Shown here one piece after another: positions 18,551-28,168 of a stretch of 64,000 nt of DNA. Under the pieces are notes generated by a model. It was given only the letters and a program-made list of their open reading frames with translations, made no database searches and was not told the DNA's origin. The DNA comes from Pradoshia sp. D12 (lineage in GTDB: Bacteria; Bacillota; Bacilli; Bacillales; Pradoshiaceae), in assembly GCF_008935075.1 (NCBI RefSeq), contig NZ_CP044545.1:3847587-3911586 (forward strand). The letters run 5' to 3'. Position 1 is the stretch's first letter, and each line of letters starts with the position of its first letter. Both the position numbers and the translations under genes were made by a program.

Positions 18551-19420
18551 TCATTGATCGACTGCCGGGCTGGTCCAGGCATCCTGATAATTAACCAATT
18601 CTTCTATTGAAACAAAAGCCGGAATGGTATTTCCTTTAAATGTTTTAAGGATAAAATCCTCCACTTCCTCGGAATGATAGATGTCTGCCAGTTTTTTTAG
18701 CTCAGCGCGGTCTTTATCCCCTTTTTTTATAGCGATAATATTAATGTATGGTTTGGCCGTTGCACTTTCATGGAACAAGGCATCCTTTAATGTCAATCCT
18801 GCCTCAACCGCAAAGTTATTGTTTATAATAGATGCATCTACATCTTCAAGAAAACGCGGTGTATTCCCGGCAGCTACCAGTTCGAGTTTAATATTTTTTT
18901 GATTTGATTTAATTTTTTCCAAAGAGCCTATTCCATCAAAATTATCTGTTAGTGTAATGAAGCCCGCCTCCTGCAAAAGAAGTAGCGCCCGGCCAAGATT
19001 TGTACCTTCATTAGGGACAGCAATTTTAGCCCCATCAGGCAATTCCTTTAAATCCTTATGCTTATTTGAGTAGATTCCCATTGGTGCAATAACAGTAGAG
19101 CTTAGTGGCTCAAGATCTAATTTTCTTTCTTCCACTTGTTCTTCAAAGTAAGAAATGGTCTGGAATGCGTTAGCATCCACTTCGCCATCATTTAGAGCTG
19201 TATTCGGCAAAATATAATCACTGAACTTTACAAGCTCTATATTGAGCCCCTTCTCCTTAGCGAGTTCAGCAATATAATCCCATATTCTTGTGTCTCCGCT
19301 GCTTACTCCAACCTTAATGGTAGAGCTGCCCTCTTTTGCACTGCCTTTCGAATCGCTTCCACATGCTGCTGTTACGACAGTACATGCAATTATTAAAATA
19401 GTAAGAAAAAGTTTTTTCAT
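18551..19420 (-). CDS. metQ: methionine-binding lipoprotein MetQ
   Basis: The NlpA/MetQ-family solute-binding lipoprotein for L- or D-methionine. The signal peptide ends in TAAC, followed by a Gly/Ser linker and the family sequence IKVGVSSGDTRIWDYIAELA. The length is 289 residues. The start at 19420 is chosen because AAGGAG is 9 nt before it, while a Met three codons upstream abuts the site. It is the third gene of metN-metP-metQ. Confidence 0.95.
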   Translation of the reverse strand: MKKLFLTILIIACTVVTAACGSDSKGSAKEGSSTIKVGVSSGDTRIWDYIAELAKEKGLNIELVKFSDYILPNTALNDGEVDANAFQTISYFEEQVEERKLDLEPLSSTVIAPMGIYSNKHKDLKELPDGAKIAVPNEGTNLGRALLLLQEAGFITLTDNFDGIGSLEKIKSNQKNIKLELVAAGNTPRFLEDVDASIINNNFAVEAGLTLKDALFHESATAKPYINIIAIKKGDKDRAELKKLADIYHSEEVEDFILKTFKGNTIPAFVSIEELVNYQDAWTSPAVDQ

Positions 19421-19437
19421 TTTTTCCATCTCCTTCT

Positions 19438-20109
19438 TTATCGTCTTCTTATTTTTCTAGCCAGCGTATTACCTATGGATTGTAAAAGCTGTACAATGAT
19501 TACCAGTGCCGCAACGGTTACAATCATGGTGTTAGTGTCAAACCTCTGATAACCATAGGTGAGGGCAAGATCTCCAACTCCTCCAGCTCCTACTGCCCCT
19601 GCCATTGCTGAGGCTCCAACCAGCCCAATAGTTGCTGTTGTAAAGGTTAAAACAAGAGAGCTAAGTCCCTCTGGTATTAAAAACCGAAAAATGATCTGCC
19701 ATTCAGTCGCGCCCATTGACTGAGCTGCTTCAATAATTCCCTTATCAACTTCCAATAATGAATTTTCAACCAATCTGGCAATATAAGGACCTGCATAAAA
19801 TACAAGCGGTACAATGGCGGCATTCGTTCCAATCGCCGATCCAACAACCAATCGTGTAAATGGAATCAAAGCCACCAATAAAATAATGAAGGGAACCGAG
19901 CGTAAAATATTAATGATTGGGTTCAATATATTAAACACCCACTTATTCTCCAGAATGTGACCCTTTCTCGTTATGACGAGTAAAATCCCTAAAGGCAATC
20001 CAATCACGGCCGCGAATAGTAAGGAGAAGAAAACCATATAGAGTGTGTCACTGAATCCAATCAGTAACTGTTCAAGTGTAATTTCCATTCCTAAAAACTG
20101 TTCATTCAT
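19438..20109 (-). CDS. metP: methionine ABC transporter permease
   Basis: A membrane subunit of the methionine uptake transporter, 223 residues with about five transmembrane segments and the EAA loop IIEAAQSMGATEWQIIFRFLIPE. Its ATG overlaps the metN stop (ATGA), indicating translational coupling. Homologous to MetI of E. coli and MetP of B. subtilis. Confidence 0.95.
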   Translation of the reverse strand: MNEQFLGMEITLEQLLIGFSDTLYMVFFSLLFAAVIGLPLGILLVITRKGHILENKWVFNILNPIINILRSVPFIILLVALIPFTRLVVGSAIGTNAAIVPLVFYAGPYIARLVENSLLEVDKGIIEAAQSMGATEWQIIFRFLIPEGLSSLVLTFTTATIGLVGASAMAGAVGAGGVGDLALTYGYQRFDTNTMIVTVAALVIIVQLLQSIGNTLARKIRRR

Positions 20110-21125
20110 GATAGCTTAACCTCCTGCAAGAGCACATCCTCACTCTCTATGTATTGGATCGCCTTCTTTATTTCTTCTGTTTCACCGATGACCTCAACGA
20201 TTAAATTCCCAAAAGGGGTTTCCTGTATTTCAGAAATATTGGCAGAAAGAACACTTAAATGGACATCAAAACTTTTCGCCACTGTTGAAAGTAGATGCTT
20301 GCCAGACGAAGATCCCAAAAAATTAAGTTTCCAAACTGCTGGTTTATTCTCCTTTAAGGATTTCAAAAAGCTCTGCGGAATCTCGTCGTGAATGACTGTT
20401 CTAACAAACCGCTTGGCAACCTCAGTGGTTGGCTTGGAAAAAATATCAAGAACAGGACCCTGCTCAACAACCCTCCCATTTTCCATGACAGCGACCTTAT
20501 TGCATATCTCTTTAATCACCGACATTTCATGTGTAATAAGCAAAATTGTTATATTGTATTCTCGGTTTATTTTTTTCAATAGCTCTAAAACATCCCTGGT
20601 CGTCTGCGGATCCAATGCCGATGTAGCTTCGTCACATAGCAGGATAGATGGATTCGTGGCCAGAGCTCTCGCAATTCCAACCCTCTGCTTCTGTCCCCCT
20701 GACAATTCATCCGGGTAACTTCGACCCTTAGCTGATAACCCCACGAACTCCAGTAATTCTCGAACTCTATTTTGAATCGTTTCTTTACGAACGCCGGATA
20801 GTATCAATGGAATCGCTACATTATCAAATACCGTCTTAGATTGAAGTAAATTGAAATGTTGAAAGATCATCCCGATTTTCTTTTTCTCTGCCCTTAATTC
20901 CTTTGCTTTGAGACTGGCAAACGATTTACCATTCACAAGGACCTCCCCCTCAGTAGGCCGTTCAAGCATATTAACTAAACGCAAAAGTGTACTTTTCCCG
21001 GCCCCGCTGTATCCTACCACTCCAAAAATATCCCCTTTTTCAACCGTTAAATGAACGCCTCTCAGAGCATCTACGCTTTGACCATTTGCTTGATATGACT
21101 TTTTTATGTTTCGAAACTCAATCAT
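20106..21125 (-). CDS. metN: methionine ABC transporter ATP-binding protein with NIL domain
   Basis: The ATPase of the methionine importer. Walker A GYSGAGKST, signature [15 protein letters not shown] and Walker B ILLCDEATSALDPQ are intact, and a C-terminal NIL domain (about residues 265-339) is the regulatory methionine-sensing domain seen in MetN. The start at 21125 has GGAGGAGA upstream and begins MIEFRNIKKSY. The more upstream in-frame Met would run back into the riboswitch terminator and is rejected. It is the first gene of the operon. Confidence 0.95.
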   Translation of the reverse strand: MIEFRNIKKSYQANGQSVDALRGVHLTVEKGDIFGVVGYSGAGKSTLLRLVNMLERPTEGEVLVNGKSFASLKAKELRAEKKKIGMIFQHFNLLQSKTVFDNVAIPLILSGVRKETIQNRVRELLEFVGLSAKGRSYPDELSGGQKQRVGIARALATNPSILLCDEATSALDPQTTRDVLELLKKINREYNITILLITHEMSVIKEICNKVAVMENGRVVEQGPVLDIFSKPTTEVAKRFVRTVIHDEIPQSFLKSLKENKPAVWKLNFLGSSSGKHLLSTVAKSFDVHLSVLSANISEIQETPFGNLIVEVIGETEEIKKAIQYIESEDVLLQEVKLS

Positions 21126-21159
21126 GTTCTCTCCTCCAGGCCTAAAAAATTCGAAATGC

Positions 21160-21197
21160 AAAAAGCCCCTTCTGTCATTAGACAGAAGAGGCTTTGT
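21160..21197 (-). terminator. riboswitch-controlled transcription terminator
   Basis: On the minus strand AAGCCTCTTCTGTC / GACAGAAGGGGCTT forms a strong stem followed by TTTTTGC. It lies between the SAM aptamer and metN and is the expected off-state terminator of the S-box leader. Confidence 0.9.
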
Positions 21198-21245
21198 ATG
21201 AACATATACATAAAAAGACAAGTAGAAATATGTTCGCTTAAAGCT

Positions 21246-21360
21246 TCCTCTTATCTCTCAAACAGATGTTTGTTGGAATTAGCACAGTATTTTTACCATA
21301 GTAAAAATCCGCTGCCGAAGTATCATAGGGCCAAATCCCTCCACTTCTCTCGATAAGAAT
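21246..21360 (-). ncRNA. SAM-I (S-box) riboswitch aptamer
   Basis: The canonical S-box elements appear in order on the minus strand: CTTATCGAGAGAAGTGGAGG (P1/P2), GATTTGGCCCTATGATACTT (kink-turn and SAM core), CGGCAGC, AATTCCAACA and the closing GAGAGATAAG, which pairs with the start to form P1. It should terminate metNPQ transcription when SAM is plentiful. Confidence 0.97.
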
Positions 21361-21392
21361 CGCTTGCTATTCAATTAAATTTGATGTTTCCA

Positions 21393-21422
21393 ACTATATC
21401 CTATCTTGTTTAGCAATGTCAA
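21393..21422 (-). promoter_or_regulatory. promoter of the met operon
   Basis: On the minus strand, TTGACA (complement of 21417-21422) is followed after 18 nt by TATAGT (complement of 21393-21398), about 35 nt before the SAM-I aptamer. A good SigA-type match. Confidence 0.85.
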
Positions 21423-21588
21423 TAATAATTTATAATATTTAAAATATTTTTGATTTATAATAAAGAATATCCTAAATCAAGTTACAGCAACTAAAATTCA
21501 TGAATATTTCCAATTCATGAATCATTTTGGTCAGTTATTCGTATAGGATATTAAGGTAAATTATAGAAAAAATAAGGAGGGGTACTTT

Positions 21589-23271
21589 GTGGGAAATATC
21601 TTCATCTATTCCATTATCATTGGGATTATATCGGCACTTATTCTTGTGCCATTCAAAAATAATGAAAAATTACGTATCCATATGAAGGGGAAAACAAAAC
21701 TGCTTGTTTTTGTCAGCTTAGCTGCATTAATCACGATTGGAGCATTTTTATTTTATTACTTCACCCTGTTGGATCAAACTATCTCTTCTCTTTGGATTTT
21801 TGTCATCATACTAACCTTGCTGGGTTCAATGCTTGCTACGGGTATGGAGAGAACCATTAAGGGTATTTTATTTGCAGGTAGTTTGCTTGTCGGTCTCTAT
21901 TTTTTAACGGCATTTCTGTTCAATGCCGATGAAAAGTATACTATAGCTAAAATGGACATCAAAGAAGAAATTCAAACATTTGATGAAAATAAAAAGCCGG
22001 CCAGCGTGCCTCCTCAATACGCGCGCAATAAAATGAAAAAAGCATTTGGCCAGGTACCAAATACGAGCTACTACGAATTAGGGAATTTACAAATCCAAAA
22101 AGTAGATGGTGAGTATGTTTATATTGCTCCAGTCGAATTTTCAGGATTCTTCAAATGGCTGAAAGGGAAAGAAACTCCTGGTTACTTTATATTGAGTGCT
22201 ACAGATTCATCAGCCAACCCAAAATTTGTTGATGCAGAAATGATCTACACTCCTTCTGCATTCTTCAATAAAGAAACAGAGCGCCGTATTCGTCTACAGT
22301 ATCCATCCTACATATTCTATGGGGATTCACAGCTTGAAGTAGATGATAATGGCACGCCATTTTATATTCGCTCTTATGGTGATTTTGTCTCTGCCAGAAA
22401 TGGCTTTAAGGTAAAAGGTGTTGTGGTGATGGATGCCAAAACTGGGAAGTCCAACTCTTATTCCCTTTCTGAAGCGCCCGAATTTATTGATGGTGCCGTT
22501 GCACCAGAAGTCGTCAGTACACAAAACAGCTACTTCGGAAATTATATTCATGGCTATTGGAACAGCCTATTTGGAAAATCAGATGTTAAACTGCCTTCTG
22601 ATGAGGGTACCGAAGCGAATGTAAGTCCGATCTTTGATGAAAATGGAGATATGTATTATTTCACTGATTTCACGAGTCCTAAAGAAGGCGTCGATTCTAT
22701 GCTCGGCTATGCGCTCACAAATTCCAGGACAGGTAAAGCTGTCTATTATACAGGTAATATGGAGGAATCCTACATGGATTCACAGGGTGCCCTGCAAATT
22801 ATCGAGAAGAAGTTTATAGAAAAGAAATGGGAAGGAGAAATGCCCATCATCTATAATTTTTACGGTGAAGCCAGTTGGTTAACAGGAGTCCTGGATTCAA
22901 ATGGATTCCTACAAAATTATTTCATTGTATCTGCTGCCAATCCTGAAATAACAGCATATGGGTCAACGCCAAATGAAGCCTTAAAGCTATACAAAACAGC
23001 ACTTCAAAAAGGCGGCGGAACGGTTAACGGCACCTCCACAAGTGTTGAGAAGAAAATCGATGGGAAAGTTATCAGAGTCTATAAAGAAAAATCAGGTGAA
23101 TATACCGTCGTTTCGTTCCTTCTGGATAATGGACAAAGCTACAATATGTCCTCTGAAAAGGATCCTTTGATCATATATCTGCAGGAAAACGATGAGGTAT
23201 CTGTAACGTACCTGGATACCGGGGAAAACTTTTTACCTGTTAACGGTATTACAATTAAGAATTTACAATAA
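21589..23271 (+). CDS. large membrane-anchored protein of unknown function
   Basis: I do not recognise a named family. The 560-residue protein has about four transmembrane segments in residues 1-125 (one ends in a TGMERTIKG loop), then a large hydrophilic domain of about 430 residues that is probably extracytoplasmic. That domain is rich in Tyr, Gly and short beta strands, with features such as ITAYGSTPNEALKLYKTAL that recall PepSY-like or substrate-binding folds. The start is GTG with AAGGAGGGG upstream. It is monocistronic with its own terminator. Similar long proteins exist in other Bacillaceae as hypothetical proteins. Confidence 0.85.
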   Translation: MGNIFIYSIIIGIISALILVPFKNNEKLRIHMKGKTKLLVFVSLAALITIGAFLFYYFTLLDQTISSLWIFVIILTLLGSMLATGMERTIKGILFAGSLLVGLYFLTAFLFNADEKYTIAKMDIKEEIQTFDENKKPASVPPQYARNKMKKAFGQVPNTSYYELGNLQIQKVDGEYVYIAPVEFSGFFKWLKGKETPGYFILSATDSSANPKFVDAEMIYTPSAFFNKETERRIRLQYPSYIFYGDSQLEVDDNGTPFYIRSYGDFVSARNGFKVKGVVVMDAKTGKSNSYSLSEAPEFIDGAVAPEVVSTQNSYFGNYIHGYWNSLFGKSDVKLPSDEGTEANVSPIFDENGDMYYFTDFTSPKEGVDSMLGYALTNSRTGKAVYYTGNMEESYMDSQGALQIIEKKFIEKKWEGEMPIIYNFYGEASWLTGVLDSNGFLQNYFIVSAANPEITAYGSTPNEALKLYKTALQKGGGTVNGTSTSVEKKIDGKVIRVYKEKSGEYTVVSFLLDNGQSYNMSSEKDPLIIYLQENDEVSVTYLDTGENFLPVNGITIKNLQ

Positions 23272-23285
23272 TATATACTGAAGAA

Positions 23286-23323
23286 AATAGATCATCCTCA
23301 CTCGAGGATTGATCTATTTTTTA
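23286..23323 (+). terminator. terminator after the membrane-anchored protein
   Basis: AATAGATCATCCTC / GAGGATTGATCTATT (one bulge) followed by T6. Confidence 0.9.
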
Positions 23324-23950
23324 ACAACTGGACTAATTTTATTACCCATATTTAAATTATTGTTAAATATATAGTTAGAATCGTGTTGAATAGGGTAAAT
23401 AAAATTAGTCATAAATACTCATAATAGGTAGTGTTTACATTATTAAGAGGAGGGCTTTGGAGTTAAATTCTATAGATCAATACCCATACTGGATGTAGTT
23501 CCAAAAGAATTAGAGCGCAAATGGAAATATACTTTAGAATTCATTCTTCAGAACTAAAATTTGCTTAAGATACACTTACATGGTTAAAGCATTCTCAGCT
23601 GTTTTCCATACATAATCAGTATTAATATGTGAGTTAGATTATTTTCACATAACATTTAGGAAGTACTTTCCATTTACAAATCTCTATATATTTTATTAGA
23701 TTAAATAAGTATAATACTGCTCTTTTTTTATTTCTCCACCCTTTATTACATCTTTTTCTTCACAACAAATAAATGGAAATCTTATAGTAATCTAATATTA
23801 TTTGGTAAGTATTGATTGCCAAAAAACCGTATCTTTATATATACTCATAGAGATACATACATTCTGTTATAAGATTAAAACATCCCTTTTAACCCGCCCC
23901 AATTGGATATAGAGGGTTTTTAAACGTTACTTATATGAAGGAGGTTCACA
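23324..23950. other. 627-bp AT-rich non-coding stretch
   Basis: No complete gene is visible. One open frame without a start codon runs 23447-23557 (about 36 codons, ending in a Lys/Glu/Trp-rich stretch) just after an AGGAGGG; it may be a gene remnant or chance. A weak GGGTT-type stem lies at about 23890-23930, just before the amino-acid transporter gene. The remainder shows nothing. Confidence 0.5.
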
Positions 23951-25396
23951 ATGAAGAAATTTTCAAAATTCACATTCCTAATAGCAATGGCTATTGTCAT
24001 GATTGCTTCATTTATATTCCCGGCTTTAAACACGAAAGCAGAAGGAAAAAAATATGAGATTGCAACAGATATTACATTTGCCCCATTTGAATTCCAGGAA
24101 ACGAATGGCGAATTTGTAGGTATAGATATCGATTTACTCAATGCTATAGCTGAAAATCAAGGGTTTGAAGTAGAAATTAAGCCGCTTGGATTTAATGCAG
24201 CCGTACAAGCACTAGAGTCCAATCAAGTAGACGGCGTTATTGCCGGAATGAGTATAACAGATGAAAGACAACTGAAATTTGATTTCTCCGATCCCTATTT
24301 TGAATCTGGTGTCGTAATGGCGGTTGCCGAGGGAAATGAAGAGATTAAATCCTATGAAGATTTAAAAGGAAAAAAGGTAGCCATTAAAACAGGTACAGAA
24401 GGTGCCAGCTTTGCAGAAAGCATAAAAGATAAATATGGCTTTAAAACGGTAACCTTTGATGATTCCGCCAATATGTATGACGATGTTAAAACAGGTAACT
24501 CTGCAGCTGTTTTTGATGATTACCCAGTTCTGGCATATGGGATTACGCAAGGCAACGGATTAGAAATCGTTACTGAAAAAGAAAAAGGCGGCTCCTATGG
24601 ATTTGCTGTCGCTAAAGGGCAAAATGCGGAATTGATTGAGCAGTTCAATACAGGTCTAGCCAATCTAAAAGAATCCGGTGAATATCAGGATATTATGGAT
24701 AAGTACTTGAAGGCAGAAAAAAGCACCGATACTAATAACGGTTTCTTCGGCTTATTAGAATCAAGTATGCCAAGTCTGTTAAAAGGTCTTCAAATGACCC
24801 TGATATTGACTGTCGTATCTCTTGTTATAGCATGTATCCTAGGTATTATATTTGGTCTGATGCGTGTGTCCCATCTCAAAATCTTAAGGGCAATCGGCGT
24901 CATTTACGTAGATATCTTTAGAGGAACTCCACTGATTGTTCAAGCTTTCTTTATCTATTTCGGTATTCCAGCAGCACTTGACTTCCGTATATCTGCAGTT
25001 GCTGCCGGTATCATAACATTAAGCTTAAATGCTGGTGCATATATGGCTGAAATTGTACGCGGTGGTATCGAATCCGTTGATAAGGGACAAATGGAAGCTG
25101 CCCGAAGCCTTGGTCTTCCATATAAAAAGGCAATGGCAAAGGTTATCCTTCCACAGGCAATCCGTCTGATGATTCCATCTATCATTAACCAATTTATCAT
25201 TACATTAAAAGATACCTCTATCCTATCCATCATTGGTATTAATGAATTGACTCAAAGCGGAAAAATCATTATTGCCAGAAACCTTGAGTCCTTCCAAATG
25301 TGGCTGATTGTAGGGTTTATATACTTTATCATTATTATGATTTTAACTAAGGTATCAAACCGTATGGAAAGGAAGATCCAAAATGGGAAAGCTTAA
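23951..25396 (+). CDS. fused amino-acid-binding protein and ABC permease
   Basis: A single polypeptide of 481 residues carrying both importer parts. Signal sequence 1-31, substrate-binding domain about 35-255 (polar amino-acid type; [20 protein letters not shown] and [14 protein letters not shown]), then a permease with five or so transmembrane segments from about 275 and the EAA loop [20 protein letters not shown]. It probably imports glutamine, arginine or a similar polar amino acid. Such fusions are known in Firmicutes (GlnPQ-like) and hold the receptor at the membrane without a lipid anchor. GAAGGAGG precedes the ATG. The downstream ATPase gene overlaps by 14 nt. Confidence 0.93.
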   Translation: MKKFSKFTFLIAMAIVMIASFIFPALNTKAEGKKYEIATDITFAPFEFQETNGEFVGIDIDLLNAIAENQGFEVEIKPLGFNAAVQALESNQVDGVIAGMSITDERQLKFDFSDPYFESGVVMAVAEGNEEIKSYEDLKGKKVAIKTGTEGASFAESIKDKYGFKTVTFDDSANMYDDVKTGNSAAVFDDYPVLAYGITQGNGLEIVTEKEKGGSYGFAVAKGQNAELIEQFNTGLANLKESGEYQDIMDKYLKAEKSTDTNNGFFGLLESSMPSLLKGLQMTLILTVVSLVIACILGIIFGLMRVSHLKILRAIGVIYVDIFRGTPLIVQAFFIYFGIPAALDFRISAVAAGIITLSLNAGAYMAEIVRGGIESVDKGQMEAARSLGLPYKKAMAKVILPQAIRLMIPSIINQFIITLKDTSILSIIGINELTQSGKIIIARNLESFQMWLIVGFIYFIIIMILTKVSNRMERKIQNGKA

Positions 25397-26111
25397 AGTA
25401 AAAGGATTAAAAAAATCATACGGGAAGCTGGAAGTACTAAAGGATATCAGTCTTGAGGTTAAAGAAGGCGAAGTTGTCTGCTTAATCGGCCCTTCTGGAT
25501 CCGGTAAAAGTACACTTCTGCGCTGCCTCAATTTACTTGAAGAAGTAAATGAAGGTGACGTAACAGTTGATGATAAACATTTAACTGATAAAAACACAGA
25601 CATTAATAAAGTTAGGGAAAATATCGGAATGGTATTCCAGCATTTCAATCTCTTCCCGCATATGACAGTACTAGATAATATTACTTTGGCTCCTGTTGAG
25701 CTGAATAAAGCTACAAAAGAAGAAGCAAAAAAAATCGGCTTAAAGCTATTGGCTCGTGTGGGTCTTGAAGATAAGGCCAATGCCATGCCAGCTCAACTGT
25801 CCGGCGGACAAAAACAACGTGTGGCGATTGCACGAGCTCTTGCCATGAACCCTGACATTATGTTGTTTGATGAGCCTACGAGTGCACTTGATCCCGAAAT
25901 GGTCGGTGAGGTTCTGAATGTTATTAAACAGCTTGCACAAGAGGGTATGACCATGGTAATTGTGACTCATGAAATGGGCTTTGCCCGTGAAGTAGCTGAT
26001 CAGGTCATCTTTATGGATGGCGGTTATGTTGTGGAAAGAGGAACACCTGAAGAAATCTTCTCCAATCCGCAAAATGAACGAACTAAGGATTTTCTTGATA
26101 AAGTTTTATAA
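25383..26111 (+). CDS. polar amino-acid ABC transporter ATP-binding protein
   Basis: The 242-residue ATPase partner of the fused binding protein/permease. Walker [10 protein letters not shown], signature [15 protein letters not shown], Walker [20 protein letters not shown], and the H-loop in [13 protein letters not shown] typical of GlnQ/HisP. It overlaps the upstream gene by 14 nt, so expression is coupled. Confidence 0.95.
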   Translation: MGKLKVKGLKKSYGKLEVLKDISLEVKEGEVVCLIGPSGSGKSTLLRCLNLLEEVNEGDVTVDDKHLTDKNTDINKVRENIGMVFQHFNLFPHMTVLDNITLAPVELNKATKEEAKKIGLKLLARVGLEDKANAMPAQLSGGQKQRVAIARALAMNPDIMLFDEPTSALDPEMVGEVLNVIKQLAQEGMTMVIVTHEMGFAREVADQVIFMDGGYVVERGTPEEIFSNPQNERTKDFLDKVL

Positions 26112-26121
26112 GGATAAGTTA

Positions 26122-26152
26122 GGGCACAGTGCTTAAGCACTGTGCCCTTTAG
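26122..26152 (+). terminator. terminator after amino-acid transporter
   Basis: A perfect 13-bp inverted repeat GGGCACAGTGCTT/AAGCACTGTGCCC followed by TTTAGTATTT. Confidence 0.88.
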
Positions 26153-26460
26153 TATTTCTATTTTGATAACCTCCTTCTTGCTGATGTAATGACTATCCAT
26201 ATATGCAGTTACTAAAAGGCCTGATATATATGAATCCTGCCTTTACTCTGATATAAACTTCTATTTCCTGGTTACATGCAACCCTCCATGCAAACACTCC
26301 AATATTTTCATAAAAACCTTTATTACGCGCAAAATAAGCTTTAGTATTAATCCAGTTCCCTTACTTTCTGAATTTTCCAGTTTCGAACCGTTCTCTCCAA
26401 ATGATATTATTATTTTAGTATAATAAATAAAAGTAAAAGCTATAAAATAGGAGTGTTAAA
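26148..26460. other. intergenic region upstream of uppP
   Basis: About 310 bp with no gene I can support. A TATAAT (in TTTTAGTATAATAAAT) about 35 nt before the uppP ATG is a likely -10 element. Nothing else was recognised. Confidence 0.5.
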
Positions 26461-27285
26461 ATGGATTCAATTAGCTTTATTGAAATAATACAATTTGTTT
26501 TTTTAGGATTACTGCAAGGTCTTACTGAACCTATCCCTGTATCTTCAAGTGGCCACTTGGTCATCTTTCAGCATTTTTTCGGACTTAACATTCCGGGATT
26601 AAGCTTTGAGTTGTTTGTAAACTTTGCGTCCCTACTGGCCGTTATCTTTATTTATCGAGCAGATTTAATGAAGTTGATTAAAAATGGATTTTCCTATTTA
26701 ACAGGTTCTGATAAATCTACCGCCACGAAAAAGGATTTTTATTTTATTCTTTACTTAATTGTTGCTACAATTCCAGCTGCATTTATCGGTCTTTTCTTTG
26801 AGGATCAAATCGCATCTATTTTTAAGGGTGTACGTGTCATTGGCTTTGCGCTGATTATCACAGGTATTGCTTTATGGCTTATCCGTAATTTAGAGGGCAG
26901 GAAAGCTGAGGGAGAACTAACATTTAAGGATGCCATTATTGTGGGATTATCACAGGCTGTTGCTTTAATACCTGGAATCAGCCGTTCCGGTGCAACGATC
27001 GTATCCTCTATGGCTATGGGAATGAACCGTGAAACTGCGTTGAAATTCTCGTTTTTTCTATATATCCCAATCAGTCTTGGCGGCATGGTATTTTCAGTAT
27101 CCGATATGGTGAACGATCCTGATTTAGGAAGACTGCTGATTCCGTATGCATTGGCATTTATAGCTTCCCTCATCGCCTCCTATTTTTCACTGCGTTGGTT
27201 TATGGATATTATGAAAAAAGGGAAATTAGGTTATTTTTCTATTTACTGTTTTATCGTAGGAATCCTCGTTATTATCTTCGGTTAA
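26461..27285 (+). CDS. uppP: undecaprenyl-diphosphatase (BacA/UppP type)
   Basis: An integral membrane enzyme of 274 residues that dephosphorylates undecaprenyl pyrophosphate to regenerate the wall-precursor carrier. The two signature motifs are intact: [18 protein letters not shown] (about 20-37) and [10 protein letters not shown] (about 175-184, with catalytic Arg/Ser). Higher activity lowers bacitracin sensitivity, which is notable because a Bce-type module follows about 180 bp downstream, although an own terminator shows it is a separate transcript. Confidence 0.95.
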   Translation: MDSISFIEIIQFVFLGLLQGLTEPIPVSSSGHLVIFQHFFGLNIPGLSFELFVNFASLLAVIFIYRADLMKLIKNGFSYLTGSDKSTATKKDFYFILYLIVATIPAAFIGLFFEDQIASIFKGVRVIGFALIITGIALWLIRNLEGRKAEGELTFKDAIIVGLSQAVALIPGISRSGATIVSSMAMGMNRETALKFSFFLYIPISLGGMVFSVSDMVNDPDLGRLLIPYALAFIASLIASYFSLRWFMDIMKKGKLGYFSIYCFIVGILVIIFG

Positions 27286-27290
27286 CTTAT

Positions 27291-27329
27291 AAAAAGGAGA
27301 ACAAGCATTGGTGCTTGTTCTCCTTTTTA
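27291..27329 (+). terminator. terminator after uppP
   Basis: AAAAAGGAGAACAAGCA / TGCTTGTTCTCCTTTTT, almost perfect arms around a 2-4 nt loop. Confidence 0.93.
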
Positions 27330-27475
27330 TATTTGCGAGTCGTTTTTATAGTACACTATATTTATATATACTATACATTTTGAGCTTTACATGACAAAAC
27401 AACTAATACCCTAAAATAGTTCGAGCTACTTTACCACTATTCGTAATCCTAATAAATAAAGAACGGGTGATGGTT

Positions 27476-28168
27476 ATGTTTAAAATTTTATTAATTGAAG
27501 ATGACACCAGCCTTTTTAAAGAAATTAAAGAGAGGTTAACCCAATGGTCTTATGAAGTATATGGCGTTCAAGATTTCGGAGAGGTACTTAATGAATTTAC
27601 GGATATTCAGCCTGACTTAGTCCTTATTGATATTCAGTTGCCTAAATTTGACGGTTTCCATTGGTGCCGGCTGATACGGACGCACTCCAATGTACCCATT
27701 TTATTTTTATCATCGAGAGACCACCCTACTGACATGGTGATGTCTATGCAACTTGGTGCTGATGATTTTATACAGAAGCCCTTTAACTTTGATGTTTTAG
27801 TTGCAAAGATTCAAGCCATTTTACGAAGAGTTTATAATTATAATGCTGATCAAACACAGCTGAAAATCTGGTGCGGAGCGACCATTAATTACGAAAAAAA
27901 TACGGTTGAAAATGAACTTGGATCAATAGAGCTTTCAAGGAATGAAATTTACATTTTAAAGCAGTTAATCGATCATAAGAATAAGATTATCAGCAGAGAT
28001 ACTTTAATTCGCAGTTTATGGGATGATGAGCGGTTTGTCAGCGATAATACATTAACGGTCAATGTGAATCGGTTGCGAAAAAGGCTGGATGAACTTGGAC
28101 TCGGACATTTTATAGAAACAAAAGTAGGTCAAGGTTACATGGCAAAAGAGACGGCTGATTCTTTATGA
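27476..28168 (+). CDS. Bce-type response regulator (OmpR family)
   Basis: The cytoplasmic response regulator of a peptide-antibiotic-sensing two-component system. Receiver domain: acidic pair Glu8-Asp9-Asp10, phosphoacceptor Asp52 in LVLIDIQLP, conserved Lys in IQKPFNF. The C-terminal winged helix carries the BceR-like SLWDDERFVSDNTLTVNVNR segment. 230 residues. The start at 27476 is preferred; GTG (27467) and ATG (27470) lie in frame just upstream and give three extra residues at most. It overlaps the kinase gene by 4 nt (ATGA). Confidence 0.93.
   Translation: MFKILLIEDDTSLFKEIKERLTQWSYEVYGVQDFGEVLNEFTDIQPDLVLIDIQLPKFDGFHWCRLIRTHSNVPILFLSSRDHPTDMVMSMQLGADDFIQKPFNFDVLVAKIQAILRRVYNYNADQTQLKIWCGATINYEKNTVENELGSIELSRNEIYILKQLIDHKNKIISRDTLIRSLWDDERFVSDNTLTVNVNRLRKRLDELGLGHFIETKVGQGYMAKETADSL

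Noticed and set aside
23458-23496. Possible 13-codon TTG-start leader peptide after AGGAGGG
   Set aside because: Spacing from the ribosome site is only about 2 nt and no downstream gene is near enough for a leader role.
26151-26215. Minus-strand frame upstream of uppP beginning with Met-Asp-Ser-His
   Set aside because: No ribosome site and it simply reads into the antisense of the amino-acid transporter ATPase gene.
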